From NCBI RefSeq assembly GCF_900114615.1, contig NZ_FOTS01000033.1:1-56488 (forward strand): 56,488 nucleotides of DNA, in the 5' to 3' direction. The notes beneath the pieces are model-generated. The model made no database searches, was not told the DNA's origin, and saw nothing but the letters and a program-made list of their open reading frames with translations. Positions 27,474 through 35,597 of the stretch are shown here, in pieces. A program made the translations under genes and the position numbers. This DNA comes from Pelosinus propionicus DSM 13327. Its GTDB lineage: Bacteria > Bacillota > Negativicutes > DSM-13327. Each line of letters opens with the position of its first letter. Within the stretch, counting starts at the first letter, position 1.

Positions 27474-28217
27474 ATGGCTGAATATATCAATTCTGTTCGG
27501 ATGCTGGTGGCTGGTGAACATGGTTTGGTAATTGAATTTGGGAATCAAATTTCACCTGAAATCAATGAACGAGTTCAACGATTTGCTAAGCTGCTCCATT
27601 TAGAGCAAATTCCTGGCATCATTGAGGTGATTCCCACCTATCGATCTGTGACTACTTATTTTGATCCTTTGGTGATTACGCGTCAAGAGCTTGCAAAATC
27701 AGTGATTCAGCTCTTGGGAAGGATTGAAAATAAATGCATTGAAGAATTGCTCCCGCCTAGGGTGGTGCATGTCCCGGTTTGCTATGGAGGTGTGTTAGGG
27801 CCGGATTTGGAATTCGTGGCGCGATATACAGGAATGTCACCGCAGGAAGTGATTTCTCTTCATACTTCCAAGCCCTTTTTGATCTATATGCTAGGCTTTA
27901 TACCCGGTTTCCCGTATCTGGGAGGGATGCCTAGCGAGATTGCAGTGCCTAGGCAGGAACGACCCCGGGAGAGGATTCCTGGAGGATCGGTTGCGATTGG
28001 CGGCAATCAGACGGGATTTTATCCGATTGAAAGTGCAGGAGAGTGGTGGCTGATTGGGCGTACTCCTATAAAAGCCTTTCATCTTACGAGTGATAAGCCA
28101 TTTTTATTTTCAGTGGGGGATTATCTGCATTTTCGAGAAATTTCGATTGAGAGATATTTTGCAGTTCGCAGATCGGTTGAAGAAGGGACGTATGTACCTG
28201 AGATTTCTTATCTGTAA
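27474..28217 (+). CDS. pxpB: 5-oxoprolinase subunit B (KipI-like), copy 1
   Basis: 247 residues. PxpB with PxpC and PxpA hydrolyses 5-oxo-L-proline to glutamate using ATP. The cyclophilin-like fold carries VIEFGNQISPEINERV near residue 20, VPVCYGGVLGPDLEFVA, FLIYMLGFIPGFPYLGGMP, and GSVAIGGNQTGFYPIES, all family blocks. ATG 27474 with TGGAGTGA upstream. It is 15 bases before pxpC copy 1, and a second PxpB is at 30188. Sequence divergence between copies is marked, so they are not a recent duplication. B. subtilis KipI, a homologue, inhibits sporulation kinase KinA, but the context here favours 5-oxoproline metabolism. Confidence 0.9.
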   Translation: MAEYINSVRMLVAGEHGLVIEFGNQISPEINERVQRFAKLLHLEQIPGIIEVIPTYRSVTTYFDPLVITRQELAKSVIQLLGRIENKCIEELLPPRVVHVPVCYGGVLGPDLEFVARYTGMSPQEVISLHTSKPFLIYMLGFIPGFPYLGGMPSEIAVPRQERPRERIPGGSVAIGGNQTGFYPIESAGEWWLIGRTPIKAFHLTSDKPFLFSVGDYLHFREISIERYFAVRRSVEEGTYVPEISYL

Positions 28218-28232
28218 TGGGAGGTGAAACGT

Positions 28233-29177
28233 ATGATCACAACGATAGAGCCGGGGTTGTTTACGACCATTCAGGATCAGGGACGCTGGGGATTTCAGGC
28301 ATATGGTATGCCCATTTCTGGAGCGATGGATCGGTATGCCAGCCAAGTAGCGAATTTGCTGGTGGGCAACTGTTTGGATGCTGCTGTGCTGGAAATGACG
28401 GGCAGCGGAGGAACGTTCAAGTTTGATGAAGAACAGACTGTGGCTGTTTGCGGCGGGGATATGCAAGGTCTTATCAATCATACGCCGATTTCGAATTGGT
28501 CGGCCTTCACTGTTCCTAAAAGAGGCGTACTTCGCTTCAATGCTGTTAGCCGCGGATATCGAATGTATTTGGCTGTTCGGGGTGGTTTTGACGTTTCAGT
28601 TGTTTTAGGAAGTCGTTCCACTTGTACTCCAGTGAAAATCGGAGGGCATGAAGGAAGAGTACTGCGTCAGGGAGATGTACTGCATGTGGGACAAGATGTG
28701 GAGAGGACAATACAGATTGGTAAGTTGTCCAGTACATACATTCCCCAGTATGGTAAAGAGGTACAACTGCGAGTGCTTTTAGGACCTCAGGATGTGATGT
28801 TTGGGTCAGCCGTGCTGGATACTTTTTTCGGCAGTTCTTATAAGGTAACCAAGCAGTCCGATCGGACGGGATATCGGCTGAAAGGTCCCAAGATCAAACA
28901 TCTTGGTAATGCTGATATTATATCAGAAGCTGTGTGGCTAGGTGCGATTCAAATACCTGCTGATGGCATGCCTTTTATTATGACGGCTGATCATCAAACG
29001 ACAAGAGGATATGCCAAGGTAGGATCTGTGATTCGAGGAGATTTGCCTAAGCTGGTTCAGACAAAGCCCGGTGACAGCATTCGCTTTCGATGCTGCACAG
29101 AAGAAGAGGCAATTAAAGCTTTACAAGATGAGCAGGACCGTTATAAAAAGATTATATCTGCATGTAAAAAGGAGTGA
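28233..29177 (+). CDS. pxpC: 5-oxoprolinase subunit C (KipA-like), copy 1
   Basis: About 314 residues, PxpC/KipA, often annotated as biotin-dependent carboxyltransferase because of homology to the second half of the allophanate/urea amidolyase module. Motifs: EPGLFTTIQDQGRWGFQAYGM, SGAMDRYASQVANLLVGN, LEMTGSGG, YLAVRGGFDV, LGSRSTC, QSDRTGYRLKGP and TRGYAKVGSVI. I place the start at ATG 28233 since GGGAGGTG (28219-28226) is 6 bases upstream; GTG 28224 lies inside it. It ends in a strong terminator, so copy 1 of pxpBC is a separate unit from the operon that follows. Confidence 0.9.
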   Translation: MITTIEPGLFTTIQDQGRWGFQAYGMPISGAMDRYASQVANLLVGNCLDAAVLEMTGSGGTFKFDEEQTVAVCGGDMQGLINHTPISNWSAFTVPKRGVLRFNAVSRGYRMYLAVRGGFDVSVVLGSRSTCTPVKIGGHEGRVLRQGDVLHVGQDVERTIQIGKLSSTYIPQYGKEVQLRVLLGPQDVMFGSAVLDTFFGSSYKVTKQSDRTGYRLKGPKIKHLGNADIISEAVWLGAIQIPADGMPFIMTADHQTTRGYAKVGSVIRGDLPKLVQTKPGDSIRFRCCTEEEAIKALQDEQDRYKKIISACKKE

Positions 29178-29212
29178 GCAGGGTTTCTCATTCCTTGCTA
29201 TCACTTAGGAGC

Positions 29213-29253
29213 AGGGCACTTTCGATAAAATTGAAGTGCCCTATTGTTTTTTT
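29213..29253 (+). terminator. rho-independent terminator of pxpBC copy 1
   Basis: AGGGCACTT (29213-29221) pairs with AAGTGCCCT (29234-29242), followed by ATTGTTTTTTT. Confidence 0.85.
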
Positions 29254-29257
29254 CAAT

Positions 29258-29287
29258 TTTACAAAAGAAGTTATAGGGTGATATGAT
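29258..29287 (+). promoter_or_regulatory. promoter of the pxpA operon
   Basis: TTTACA (29258-29263), 18-base spacer, TATGAT (29282-29287). It would start a leader of about 115 bases before pxpA. Confidence 0.5.
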
Positions 29288-29338
29288 AAATCACAAGTTA
29301 ATCGTTGGGTTCATGGCAACTCAGTGAGCAGAGGAAGC

Positions 29339-29387
29339 AAAGGCGCTTCAGACAAAGGTAACTCTTTGTTTGATGCGTCTTTTTGTT
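29339..29387 (+). terminator. leader attenuator-like hairpin before pxpA
   Basis: A 19-base arm (29339-29357) pairs with 29364-29382 with one mismatch and two wobbles, then TTTTTG. An alternative hairpin, GAAGC (29334-29338) with GCTTC (29345-29349), would use part of the same left arm and so exclude the terminator. This is the geometry of a transcription attenuator. Confidence 0.6.
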
Positions 29388-29409
29388 ATTGCTTTGAAGG
29401 AGGGACTAT

Positions 29410-30174
29410 ATGTATCGAGTGGATTTGAATTGCGATTTAGGAGAAAGTTTTGGTGCGTATACCATGGGAACGGATGAGCTGATTCTGCCCTTTCTTACAT
29501 CGGCGAATATAGCTTGCGGTTTTCATGCAGGTGATCCTCATGTGATGTTCAATACAGTGAAGCTTGCCATACAGAATGATGTGGCGATCGGTGCTCATCC
29601 CGGGCTGCCTGATCTCAACGGCTTTGGCAGGCGGAACATGGATATATCTGCCCAGGAAGCCTATGAGATGGTTGTTTATCAAATCGGAGCACTTTATGGA
29701 TTTGTAAAAGCAGCAGGAGGAACGATGCGGCATGTAAAGCCCCATGGTGCTCTTTATAATATGGCGGCAAAGCGGCAAGATCTTGCCGAGGCGATTGCAG
29801 AAGCTGTATATAAGGTCAATCCAGAACTTATTTTATTTGGCCTATCTGGCAGTGAGCTGGTTACTGCCGGAGAAAAAATCGGACTGATAACCGCTCATGA
29901 AGTATTTGCGGATCGTACGTACCAAGCCGATGGAACCTTGACCCCGAGAAAAGAGGCAGGGGCTATGATTACCGATCAGCAGCAGGCTGTGTCTCAGGTG
30001 GTTCGTATGATAAAAGAAGGCGTTGTACGATCGCAGCAGGGCAAGGATATTGCGATTAAGGCAGATACTGTGTGTATCCATGGTGATGGTGCTCATGCCT
30101 TAGCATTTGCCTCTCAGATTCGCAGCTTTTTAGAAGAGTCTACCATTGCCATTCGTGCAGTAAGTGGAAGATAG
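29410..30174 (+). CDS. pxpA: 5-oxoprolinase subunit A (LamB/YcsF)
   Basis: 254-residue LamB/YcsF protein, the PxpA subunit of prokaryotic 5-oxoprolinase. It begins with the diagnostic [19 protein letters not shown], then [55 protein letters not shown] and CIHGDGAHA. Start ATG has AAGGAGGG 6 bases upstream. First gene of a seven-gene operon. Only one PxpA is present against two PxpBC pairs, so it would either combine with both or one pair has another task. Confidence 0.94.
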   Translation: MYRVDLNCDLGESFGAYTMGTDELILPFLTSANIACGFHAGDPHVMFNTVKLAIQNDVAIGAHPGLPDLNGFGRRNMDISAQEAYEMVVYQIGALYGFVKAAGGTMRHVKPHGALYNMAAKRQDLAEAIAEAVYKVNPELILFGLSGSELVTAGEKIGLITAHEVFADRTYQADGTLTPRKEAGAMITDQQQAVSQVVRMIKEGVVRSQQGKDIAIKADTVCIHGDGAHALAFASQIRSFLEESTIAIRAVSGR

Positions 30175-30187
30175 CGAGGTGAAAAGC

Positions 30188-30943
30188 TTGAGTGAAAGCA
30201 TTAAGAATGAGATTTCGGATGCCAAGATTCTTCCATTTGGTGAATCAGCGATCCTAATTGAATTCGGTAAAGGAATTGACCCGGAAATACACAGCAGGGT
30301 TAAAGTGTTTACGGAAGATCTGGATTTGAATCCTTTACCGGCAATGATTGAATATGTATCGGCATTTTCTAGTGTTACTATATTTTATAATCCGATGAAG
30401 GTCAGGAAGATGCAAAAAGATGTTCCTGAAGAAAAATCACTGCTTACGTTTGAAATTGTTGCAGCCATGGTAAGAGAGAAGTTGTGCAAATTGGAGCGTG
30501 GAGCAGATTATACACCACGGATCGTGGAGATTCCGGTTTGTTATGGTGAGGAGTTTGGACCTGATCTACAGTATGTAGCTGAATGTAACAAGCTTACGGT
30601 TGACGAGGTAATCCACATTCACAGTCATGGTGAGTATTTGGTATATATGATTGGATTTGCTCCCGGATTTCCTTATTTGGGCGGAATGTCCGAGACGATT
30701 GCAACTCCTCGGAGGCAATCGCCCCGCATGTCCATTCCTGCGGGTTCTGTTGGAATTGCTGGCATGCAAACGGGGGTATATCCAATTGCTACACCTGGCG
30801 GCTGGCAGCTTATCGGCAATACGCCAGTAGAGCTTTTTAGACTTCAGGACAATCCGCCCACTCTGCTGCAGTCAGGGGATCGGATACGATTTTATCCCAT
30901 TTCTCGTAAGGAGTATGAAGAATATAAGGGAGGAAGATCATGA
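30188..30943 (+). CDS. pxpB: 5-oxoprolinase subunit B, copy 2
   Basis: About 251 residues. It shows family motifs ILPFGESAILIEFGKGIDPEIHSRV, VEIPVCYGEEFGPDLQYVAE, YMIGFAPGFPYLGGMSETIA, and GSVGIAGMQTGVYPIATPGGWQLIGNTP. The last is closer to the family consensus than copy 1. I choose TTG 30188: GAGGTG at 30176-30181 is 6 bases upstream, while GTG 30164 would overlap pxpA and lacks a site. The stop overlaps the ATG of pxpC copy 2 (ATGA), so the two are translationally coupled. Confidence 0.9.
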   Translation: MSESIKNEISDAKILPFGESAILIEFGKGIDPEIHSRVKVFTEDLDLNPLPAMIEYVSAFSSVTIFYNPMKVRKMQKDVPEEKSLLTFEIVAAMVREKLCKLERGADYTPRIVEIPVCYGEEFGPDLQYVAECNKLTVDEVIHIHSHGEYLVYMIGFAPGFPYLGGMSETIATPRRQSPRMSIPAGSVGIAGMQTGVYPIATPGGWQLIGNTPVELFRLQDNPPTLLQSGDRIRFYPISRKEYEEYKGGRS

Positions 30944-31950
30944 GTATCAAAGTTCTTAGCCCCGGTCTTCTGACCAGTATACAGGATTTGGGAAGATACG
31001 GGTACCAGAAGTATGGCGTGATTGTCAGTGGTGGCATGGATACCTACGCTTTGCGCCTTGCCAATCTTTTAGTTGGAAATAAAGAGGGAGAAGCAACGCT
31101 TGAAATGACTCTTATGGGACCTTCGCTTCTTTTAGAAGCCGATCTTCTCTTGGCTATTACCGGAGGCGATTTGTCACCAACTATCAATGGAGAGTCAGTA
31201 CCTCAGGGCAGGCCGGTTTTGGTTCGAAAGGGAAGTGTTTTAAAATTTGGTGCTTTAAAATCCGGCTGCCGTTCTTATTTAGCCGTTCGAGGCGGTTATG
31301 ATATACCCGAGGTAATGGGCAGTAAGAGTACTTATTTGCGGGCGAAGATTGGCGGTTACCAAGGCAGAGCGTTATTGCAGGGAGATATCCTTCCTGTACG
31401 ATGTTCTTCTCCCTTGTCCCTTGCAGAGTCTTTAGAAAAGACTATGGGTTCCCGTTCTTTTGCTTTTCCATCCTGGTATGTCGGAAAATCGTATGTTTCA
31501 GAAACGTCTCAGGAATATAAAGTTCGCGTTATACCAAACAGTCAGTTTCCCTTATTCAGTCCAGACAGCAGAAAACAGCTTTTTCAGCAGCCCTTCCAGG
31601 TTACCACGCAATCGGACAGAATGGGATATCGTCTTTCAGGAGCATCTTTGCAGCTGACAGAGCCTTTAGAAATGGTTTCTGAAGCAGTGGCCCTTGGAAC
31701 CATTCAGGTACCGCCAGATGGCAATCCTATTATACTGCTGGCAGATCGGCAAACCGTAGGAGGATATCCCAAAATTGCCCAAGTAGCGGGTGCGGATATT
31801 TCTACAGTAGCGCAGATTAAACCGGGGAGCAGAATTTGGTTTGTGGAGATTTCTTTGGCAGAGGCCGAAAGATTATATGCTGCCAGAGAAGCGGATATAC
31901 AGCGCATTACCATTACGGTTCAATCGCAGTTAGCTGGAATTACAACGTGA
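30940..31950 (+). CDS. pxpC: 5-oxoprolinase subunit C, copy 2
   Basis: 336 residues. Motifs LSPGLLTSIQDLGRYGYQKYGV, SGGMDTYALRLANLLVGN, LEMTLMGP, YLAVRGGYDIPEVMGSKSTY, QSDRMGYRLSG and GGYPKIAQV. The start ATG overlaps the preceding stop. Compared with copy 1 it contains an insertion of about 20 residues in the middle (around AESLEKTMGSRSFAFP). It stands directly before accB, which brings to mind the link to biotin carboxyl carrier proteins long implied by the carboxyltransferase name of this family. Confidence 0.9.
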   Translation: MSIKVLSPGLLTSIQDLGRYGYQKYGVIVSGGMDTYALRLANLLVGNKEGEATLEMTLMGPSLLLEADLLLAITGGDLSPTINGESVPQGRPVLVRKGSVLKFGALKSGCRSYLAVRGGYDIPEVMGSKSTYLRAKIGGYQGRALLQGDILPVRCSSPLSLAESLEKTMGSRSFAFPSWYVGKSYVSETSQEYKVRVIPNSQFPLFSPDSRKQLFQQPFQVTTQSDRMGYRLSGASLQLTEPLEMVSEAVALGTIQVPPDGNPIILLADRQTVGGYPKIAQVAGADISTVAQIKPGSRIWFVEISLAEAERLYAAREADIQRITITVQSQLAGITT

Positions 31951-31986
31951 CTTTGCCCATGATAAAAAGAACAAGGAGTGAAAGTA

Positions 31987-32457
31987 ATGCTTACATTTGA
32001 TGAGATAAAAGAAGTGATACGCATGGTAGAGCAGTCATCGATACAGCATTTTGAATTAGAACAGGAAACGAGTAAAATTGTAATTTCAAAAGCTGGGGTT
32101 CATAGAGTGCAGACTGATTCCCGCGTGTCCTTGGAGGCACTGCAAGCGGTGCCTACGGCTGCTAAAGGCGAGCAGCATCTGGCAGAGGAGATTCCCGATG
32201 TCCAGGCAGAGCCGCTGCACACCATTGTATCTCCCACAGTCGGGACCTTTTATATGGCTTCTGAGCCAGGGGCAGATTCATTCGTTAAGGTAGGGGAAGA
32301 AGTAGAGTGCCACACGATTGTCTGTGTATTAGAAGCCATGAAATTATTCAATGAAGTCGTTGCAGGCGTAAAAGGTACGATTGTAGAGCGATTGGTTAAT
32401 GATGGAGACTTTATTGAATATGGACAGCCGTTATTCTTAGTGAAAATTGAGTCATAG
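31987..32457 (+). CDS. accB: biotin carboxyl carrier protein
   Basis: 156-residue BCCP. N-terminal residues 1-75 form a helix and an Ala/Glu-rich linker (LTFDEIKEVIRMVEQSS). The C-terminal biotinyl domain has SPTVGTFYMASEPGADSFVKVGE and the biotin-acceptor EAMK with Lys119, in CVLEAMKLFNEV. ATG 31987 is used: AAGGAG (31973-31978) is 8 bases upstream and overlaps the GTG at 31978. It lies between pxpC and the DUF969 gene. The carrier is normally carboxylated by AccC (the last gene of this operon) and passes the carboxyl to a carboxyltransferase; no accA/accD is present. Confidence 0.93.
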   Translation: MLTFDEIKEVIRMVEQSSIQHFELEQETSKIVISKAGVHRVQTDSRVSLEALQAVPTAAKGEQHLAEEIPDVQAEPLHTIVSPTVGTFYMASEPGADSFVKVGEEVECHTIVCVLEAMKLFNEVVAGVKGTIVERLVNDGDFIEYGQPLFLVKIES

Positions 32458-32483
32458 AGAAAATACGTAAAGGGGCGAGGAAC

Positions 32484-33194
32484 ATGTTGACACTTCTAGG
32501 TATCGCAGTTGTTATTATTGGATTTGTATTACGGTTTAATCCCTTGCTGGTTGTTGTCGTTGCAGGCATTGTAACGGGTATCGCTGGAAATTTGCCATTT
32601 GATAGGATTCTTACTATTTTTGGTGAAGCATTTATAAAGAATCGGTATTTGTCTTTATTCATTCTTACCCTACCAGTTATTGGACTATTGGAAAGGAACG
32701 GTCTAAAGGAGCAGGCTCAAGAGCTGATTGGAAAAATAAAAGCGGCTACGACTGGCCGTGTCTTGATACTGTATTTATTCATCCGTGAAATTGCAGCAGC
32801 AATTGGTTTGACAGCCTTAGGCGGCCATGCACAAATGGTGCGTCCTCTGATTGCACCAATGGCAGAGGCGGCAGCCGAGAATAAGCATGGAGAATTACCG
32901 GAGGATACCCGTAATAAGATTAAAGCGTTTGCGGCATCTGCCGATAATGTAGGGGTATTCTTTGGTGAAGATATCTTTATTGCTTTTGGTGCTGTATTAC
33001 TTATGAAGGGATTTTTTGAACAAAACGGTATTATACTAGAACCTTTGCATATTGCTCTATGGGGTATTCCTACAGCGATTGCTGCTTTTATCATTCATGG
33101 TGTGAGGTTGTATTTATTGGATCGCAAGATTGCCCGGGAAGTAGAACAAAGTGCTTCTAGTCATGGAAAAGCAAAGGAAGGTGCAGCATTATGA
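32484..33194 (+). CDS. DUF969 membrane protein
   Basis: 236-residue integral membrane protein of the DUF969 family, with about five or six hydrophobic segments (MLTLLGIAVVIIGFVLRF, LLVVVVAGIVTGIAGNLPF, LSLFILTLPVIGLLE). Conserved-looking polar patches are EAFIKNRYLSLF, GGHAQMVRPLIAPMAEAAAE and SADNVGVFFGEDIFIAFGA. It overlaps the next gene by 4 bases (ATGA). DUF969 and DUF979 occur together and are often next to pyroglutamate (5-oxoproline) genes, so a two-part 5-oxoproline permease is the reasonable guess; transport is not proven by the sequence. Confidence 0.85.
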   Translation: MLTLLGIAVVIIGFVLRFNPLLVVVVAGIVTGIAGNLPFDRILTIFGEAFIKNRYLSLFILTLPVIGLLERNGLKEQAQELIGKIKAATTGRVLILYLFIREIAAAIGLTALGGHAQMVRPLIAPMAEAAAENKHGELPEDTRNKIKAFAASADNVGVFFGEDIFIAFGAVLLMKGFFEQNGIILEPLHIALWGIPTAIAAFIIHGVRLYLLDRKIAREVEQSASSHGKAKEGAAL

Positions 33195-34144
33195 TTATCA
33201 GCCTTACTTATATTTATTATATTGCAGGGATATTTGTCGCTCTGATTGCACTATTGGCAATGAATGATAAAGGGAATTCAAAACGGATTTTAACAGGTGC
33301 ATTTTGGGGAATCTATGCTGTCTCCTTCTTGTTTGGTACTGTTATTCAACCGATGCATGTAGGCATAATGGTAATTGTTATGGCGGTTATTGCCGGATTT
33401 GGCGGCGTAGGCATGGGAAAACATGAGGAAGCGACAGGAGAGCAGCGTATTGCTCAATCCCAAAAACTAGGAAATTGGTTATTCATGCCGGCACTTCTCA
33501 TTCCGATCATTACTGTATTTGGGACCCTTGGACTTAAAGATGTAAAGCTAGCTGGTTTAGACTTGTTTGATAAGGCGAATCTTACTCTTGTCAGTTTAGG
33601 TGTTGCCTGCGTAGTTGCCCTGCTGGCAGCTATAATGTTGACCAAGGAAAAAGGAATGCAGCCTGTTAAAGAATCACGGCGTTTAATCGATGCTATTGGC
33701 TGGGCGGCTGTGCTGCCACAGATGCTGGCAACTTTGGGTGCTTTATTTGCTGCTGCAGGTGTTGGGCAAGTTGTTTCCGATCTGGTAAGCGCAGCTATTC
33801 CTGTTGATAATCGGTTCTTGGTTGTTTTTGCCTATACGGTAGGAATGGCACTCTTTACTATGGTCATGGGAAATGCCTTTGCTGCTTTTCCTGTCATGAC
33901 AGCTGGGGTTGGACTGCCGTTAATTGTAAAACTTCACGGCGGTGATCCGGCAGTTTTATCAGCAATTGGCATGTTTTCAGGCTATTGTGGAACCTTGATG
34001 ACACCTATGGCTGCCAATTATAATATCGTACCGGCAGCATTACTGGATTTGCCCGACAAGAACGGCGTTATTAAAGCCCAGGTGCCGACAGCTCTCATGT
34101 TATTGACGGTAAATGTATTTTTAATGTACTTTCTTGTATTTTAA
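33191..34144 (+). CDS. DUF979 membrane protein
   Basis: 317-residue, largely hydrophobic DUF979 protein with about nine membrane segments. Long conserved stretches include VIAGFGGVGMGKHEEATGEQR, AIGWAAVLPQMLATLGALFAAAGVG, and MGNAFAAFPVMTAGVGLPLIV, then a glycine-rich GMFSGYCGTLMTPMAANYNIVPAALLDL. The start ATG overlaps the stop of DUF969. The final motif resembles membrane-embedded loops of ion-coupled permeases. Partner of DUF969 in a presumed 5-oxoproline transporter. Confidence 0.85.
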   Translation: MIISLTYIYYIAGIFVALIALLAMNDKGNSKRILTGAFWGIYAVSFLFGTVIQPMHVGIMVIVMAVIAGFGGVGMGKHEEATGEQRIAQSQKLGNWLFMPALLIPIITVFGTLGLKDVKLAGLDLFDKANLTLVSLGVACVVALLAAIMLTKEKGMQPVKESRRLIDAIGWAAVLPQMLATLGALFAAAGVGQVVSDLVSAAIPVDNRFLVVFAYTVGMALFTMVMGNAFAAFPVMTAGVGLPLIVKLHGGDPAVLSAIGMFSGYCGTLMTPMAANYNIVPAALLDLPDKNGVIKAQVPTALMLLTVNVFLMYFLVF

Positions 34145-34191
34145 GAAGAAAGATGTGTTAGAACAATAATCATGCCAAAGGGGAAAACGTG

Positions 34192-35550
34192 ATGTTTAAG
34201 AAAGTCATGATTGCAAATCGGGGAGAAATTGCGGTGCGAATCATCCGGGCCTGCCGCGAGATGGGCATTGCAACTGTTGCAGTGTATTCAACAGCAGATG
34301 AAAAAGCTAGCCATGTAAAATTGGCAGACGAAGCATATTGTATTGGCCCTGCCTCTTCTAAGGATAGTTATTTAAATATAAACAGGCTGCTGAGTGTTGC
34401 TCAATTTACTAAAGCAGATGCCATTCATCCCGGCTATGGCTTCTTGGCAGAAAATCCGGATTTTGCGCAAGCTTGTGCCAATTATCAGATTGCCTTCATC
34501 GGTCCTGAATCTGATGCGATTTGCAAAATGGGAGCGAAAGCCGTTGCCAGAGAAACGATGGAAAATGCAGGTGTTCCGATTGTTCCAGGTACTGATGGCA
34601 TTATTGAGGATGTAAATACAGCCATTGGAGTGGCCAGAGAGATTGGTTATCCTGTCATTGTCAAGGCAACAGCCGGTGGCGGCGGAAAAGGGATGCGTGT
34701 AGCTCAAGATGAGGAAGACTTAATCAAAGGAATTCGTCAGGCCCAGAAGGAAGCGGCGATTACCTTCGGCAATGCAGGTGTGTATTTGGAGAAGTATTTG
34801 GAGGATCCTAGGCATGTAGAGGTTCAGCTTATGGCTGATCAATATGGAAATGTGGTGTATCTTGGTGAGCGGGATTGTTCCGTTCAGCGCCGGCATCAAA
34901 AGCTGGTAGAAGAAGCTCCTTCCCCTGCTCTTGATCAGGCATTGCGCAAGCAGATGGGAGATGCTGCCGTATTGGCGGCAAAAGCCGTGAAGTATCAAGG
35001 AGCAGGAACGGTAGAATTTTTGCTAGATAAACACGGTCGGTTTTATTTTATGGAAATGAATACTCGCATTCAGGTTGAGCATGGAGTCACAGAGGCGATT
35101 ACAGGAATCGATCTGATTCGAGAGCAGATTGCGGTTGCTGCAGGAGAGCCGCTGTCCTTTTCTCAGGAAGACGTAAAAATCAATGGCTGGGCTATTGAAT
35201 GCCGAATTAATGCGGAAAATCCAGCAAATCATTTTATGCCATCGCCGGGGAGAATCGAGGCATATCTGCCTCCAGGCGGGTTTGGCGTGCGAATTGATAG
35301 TGGGGTATATGCAGGCTATGAAATCTCACCTTTTTATGATTCTATGGTGGCAAAGGTGATCGTTTGGGGTAAAAGTCGGCAAGATGCGATCGATAGAATG
35401 AAACGAGTACTGGGTGAATTTGTTATTGAAGGAATTTATACTACCATCCCTTTTCATCAGCAATTATTGAATCACAGTGTGTTTGTTGAGGGAGAATTTA
35501 ATACTGGCTTTCTGGAAAAATACAAGTGCGATTTTGATATGTCGTTGTAA
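34192..35550 (+). CDS. accC: biotin carboxylase
   Basis: 452-residue ATP-grasp biotin carboxylase that carboxylates biotin on BCCP with ATP and bicarbonate. N-terminal MFKKVMIANRGEIAVRIIRACREMGI, HPGYGFLAEN, the ATP-loop KATAGGGGKGMR, ERDCSVQRRHQKLVEEAPSPAL, EMNTRIQVEH, and the C-terminal INAENPANHFMPSPG, YDSMVAKVI. After EMNTRIQVEH the usual Pro-Val-Thr-Glu is Gly-Val-Thr-Glu. ATG 34192 follows AAAGGGGA. It is the last gene of the pxpA operon and 48 bases downstream of DUF979; its carrier is accB at 31987. Whether it serves a housekeeping acetyl-CoA carboxylase or the 5-oxoproline pathway is open. Confidence 0.94.
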   Translation: MFKKVMIANRGEIAVRIIRACREMGIATVAVYSTADEKASHVKLADEAYCIGPASSKDSYLNINRLLSVAQFTKADAIHPGYGFLAENPDFAQACANYQIAFIGPESDAICKMGAKAVARETMENAGVPIVPGTDGIIEDVNTAIGVAREIGYPVIVKATAGGGGKGMRVAQDEEDLIKGIRQAQKEAAITFGNAGVYLEKYLEDPRHVEVQLMADQYGNVVYLGERDCSVQRRHQKLVEEAPSPALDQALRKQMGDAAVLAAKAVKYQGAGTVEFLLDKHGRFYFMEMNTRIQVEHGVTEAITGIDLIREQIAVAAGEPLSFSQEDVKINGWAIECRINAENPANHFMPSPGRIEAYLPPGGFGVRIDSGVYAGYEISPFYDSMVAKVIVWGKSRQDAIDRMKRVLGEFVIEGIYTTIPFHQQLLNHSVFVEGEFNTGFLEKYKCDFDMSL

Positions 35551-35597
35551 AATAAGAAGATCTTGCAATCTGAAGATCCATGGATGAGGTGAAGAGA

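Noticed and set aside
30188-31950. Possibility that PxpBC copy 2 is a urea amidolyase/allophanate hydrolase
   Set aside because: The presence of pxpA directly upstream and the size of separate B and C subunits favour 5-oxoprolinase; no amidase domain gene is nearby.
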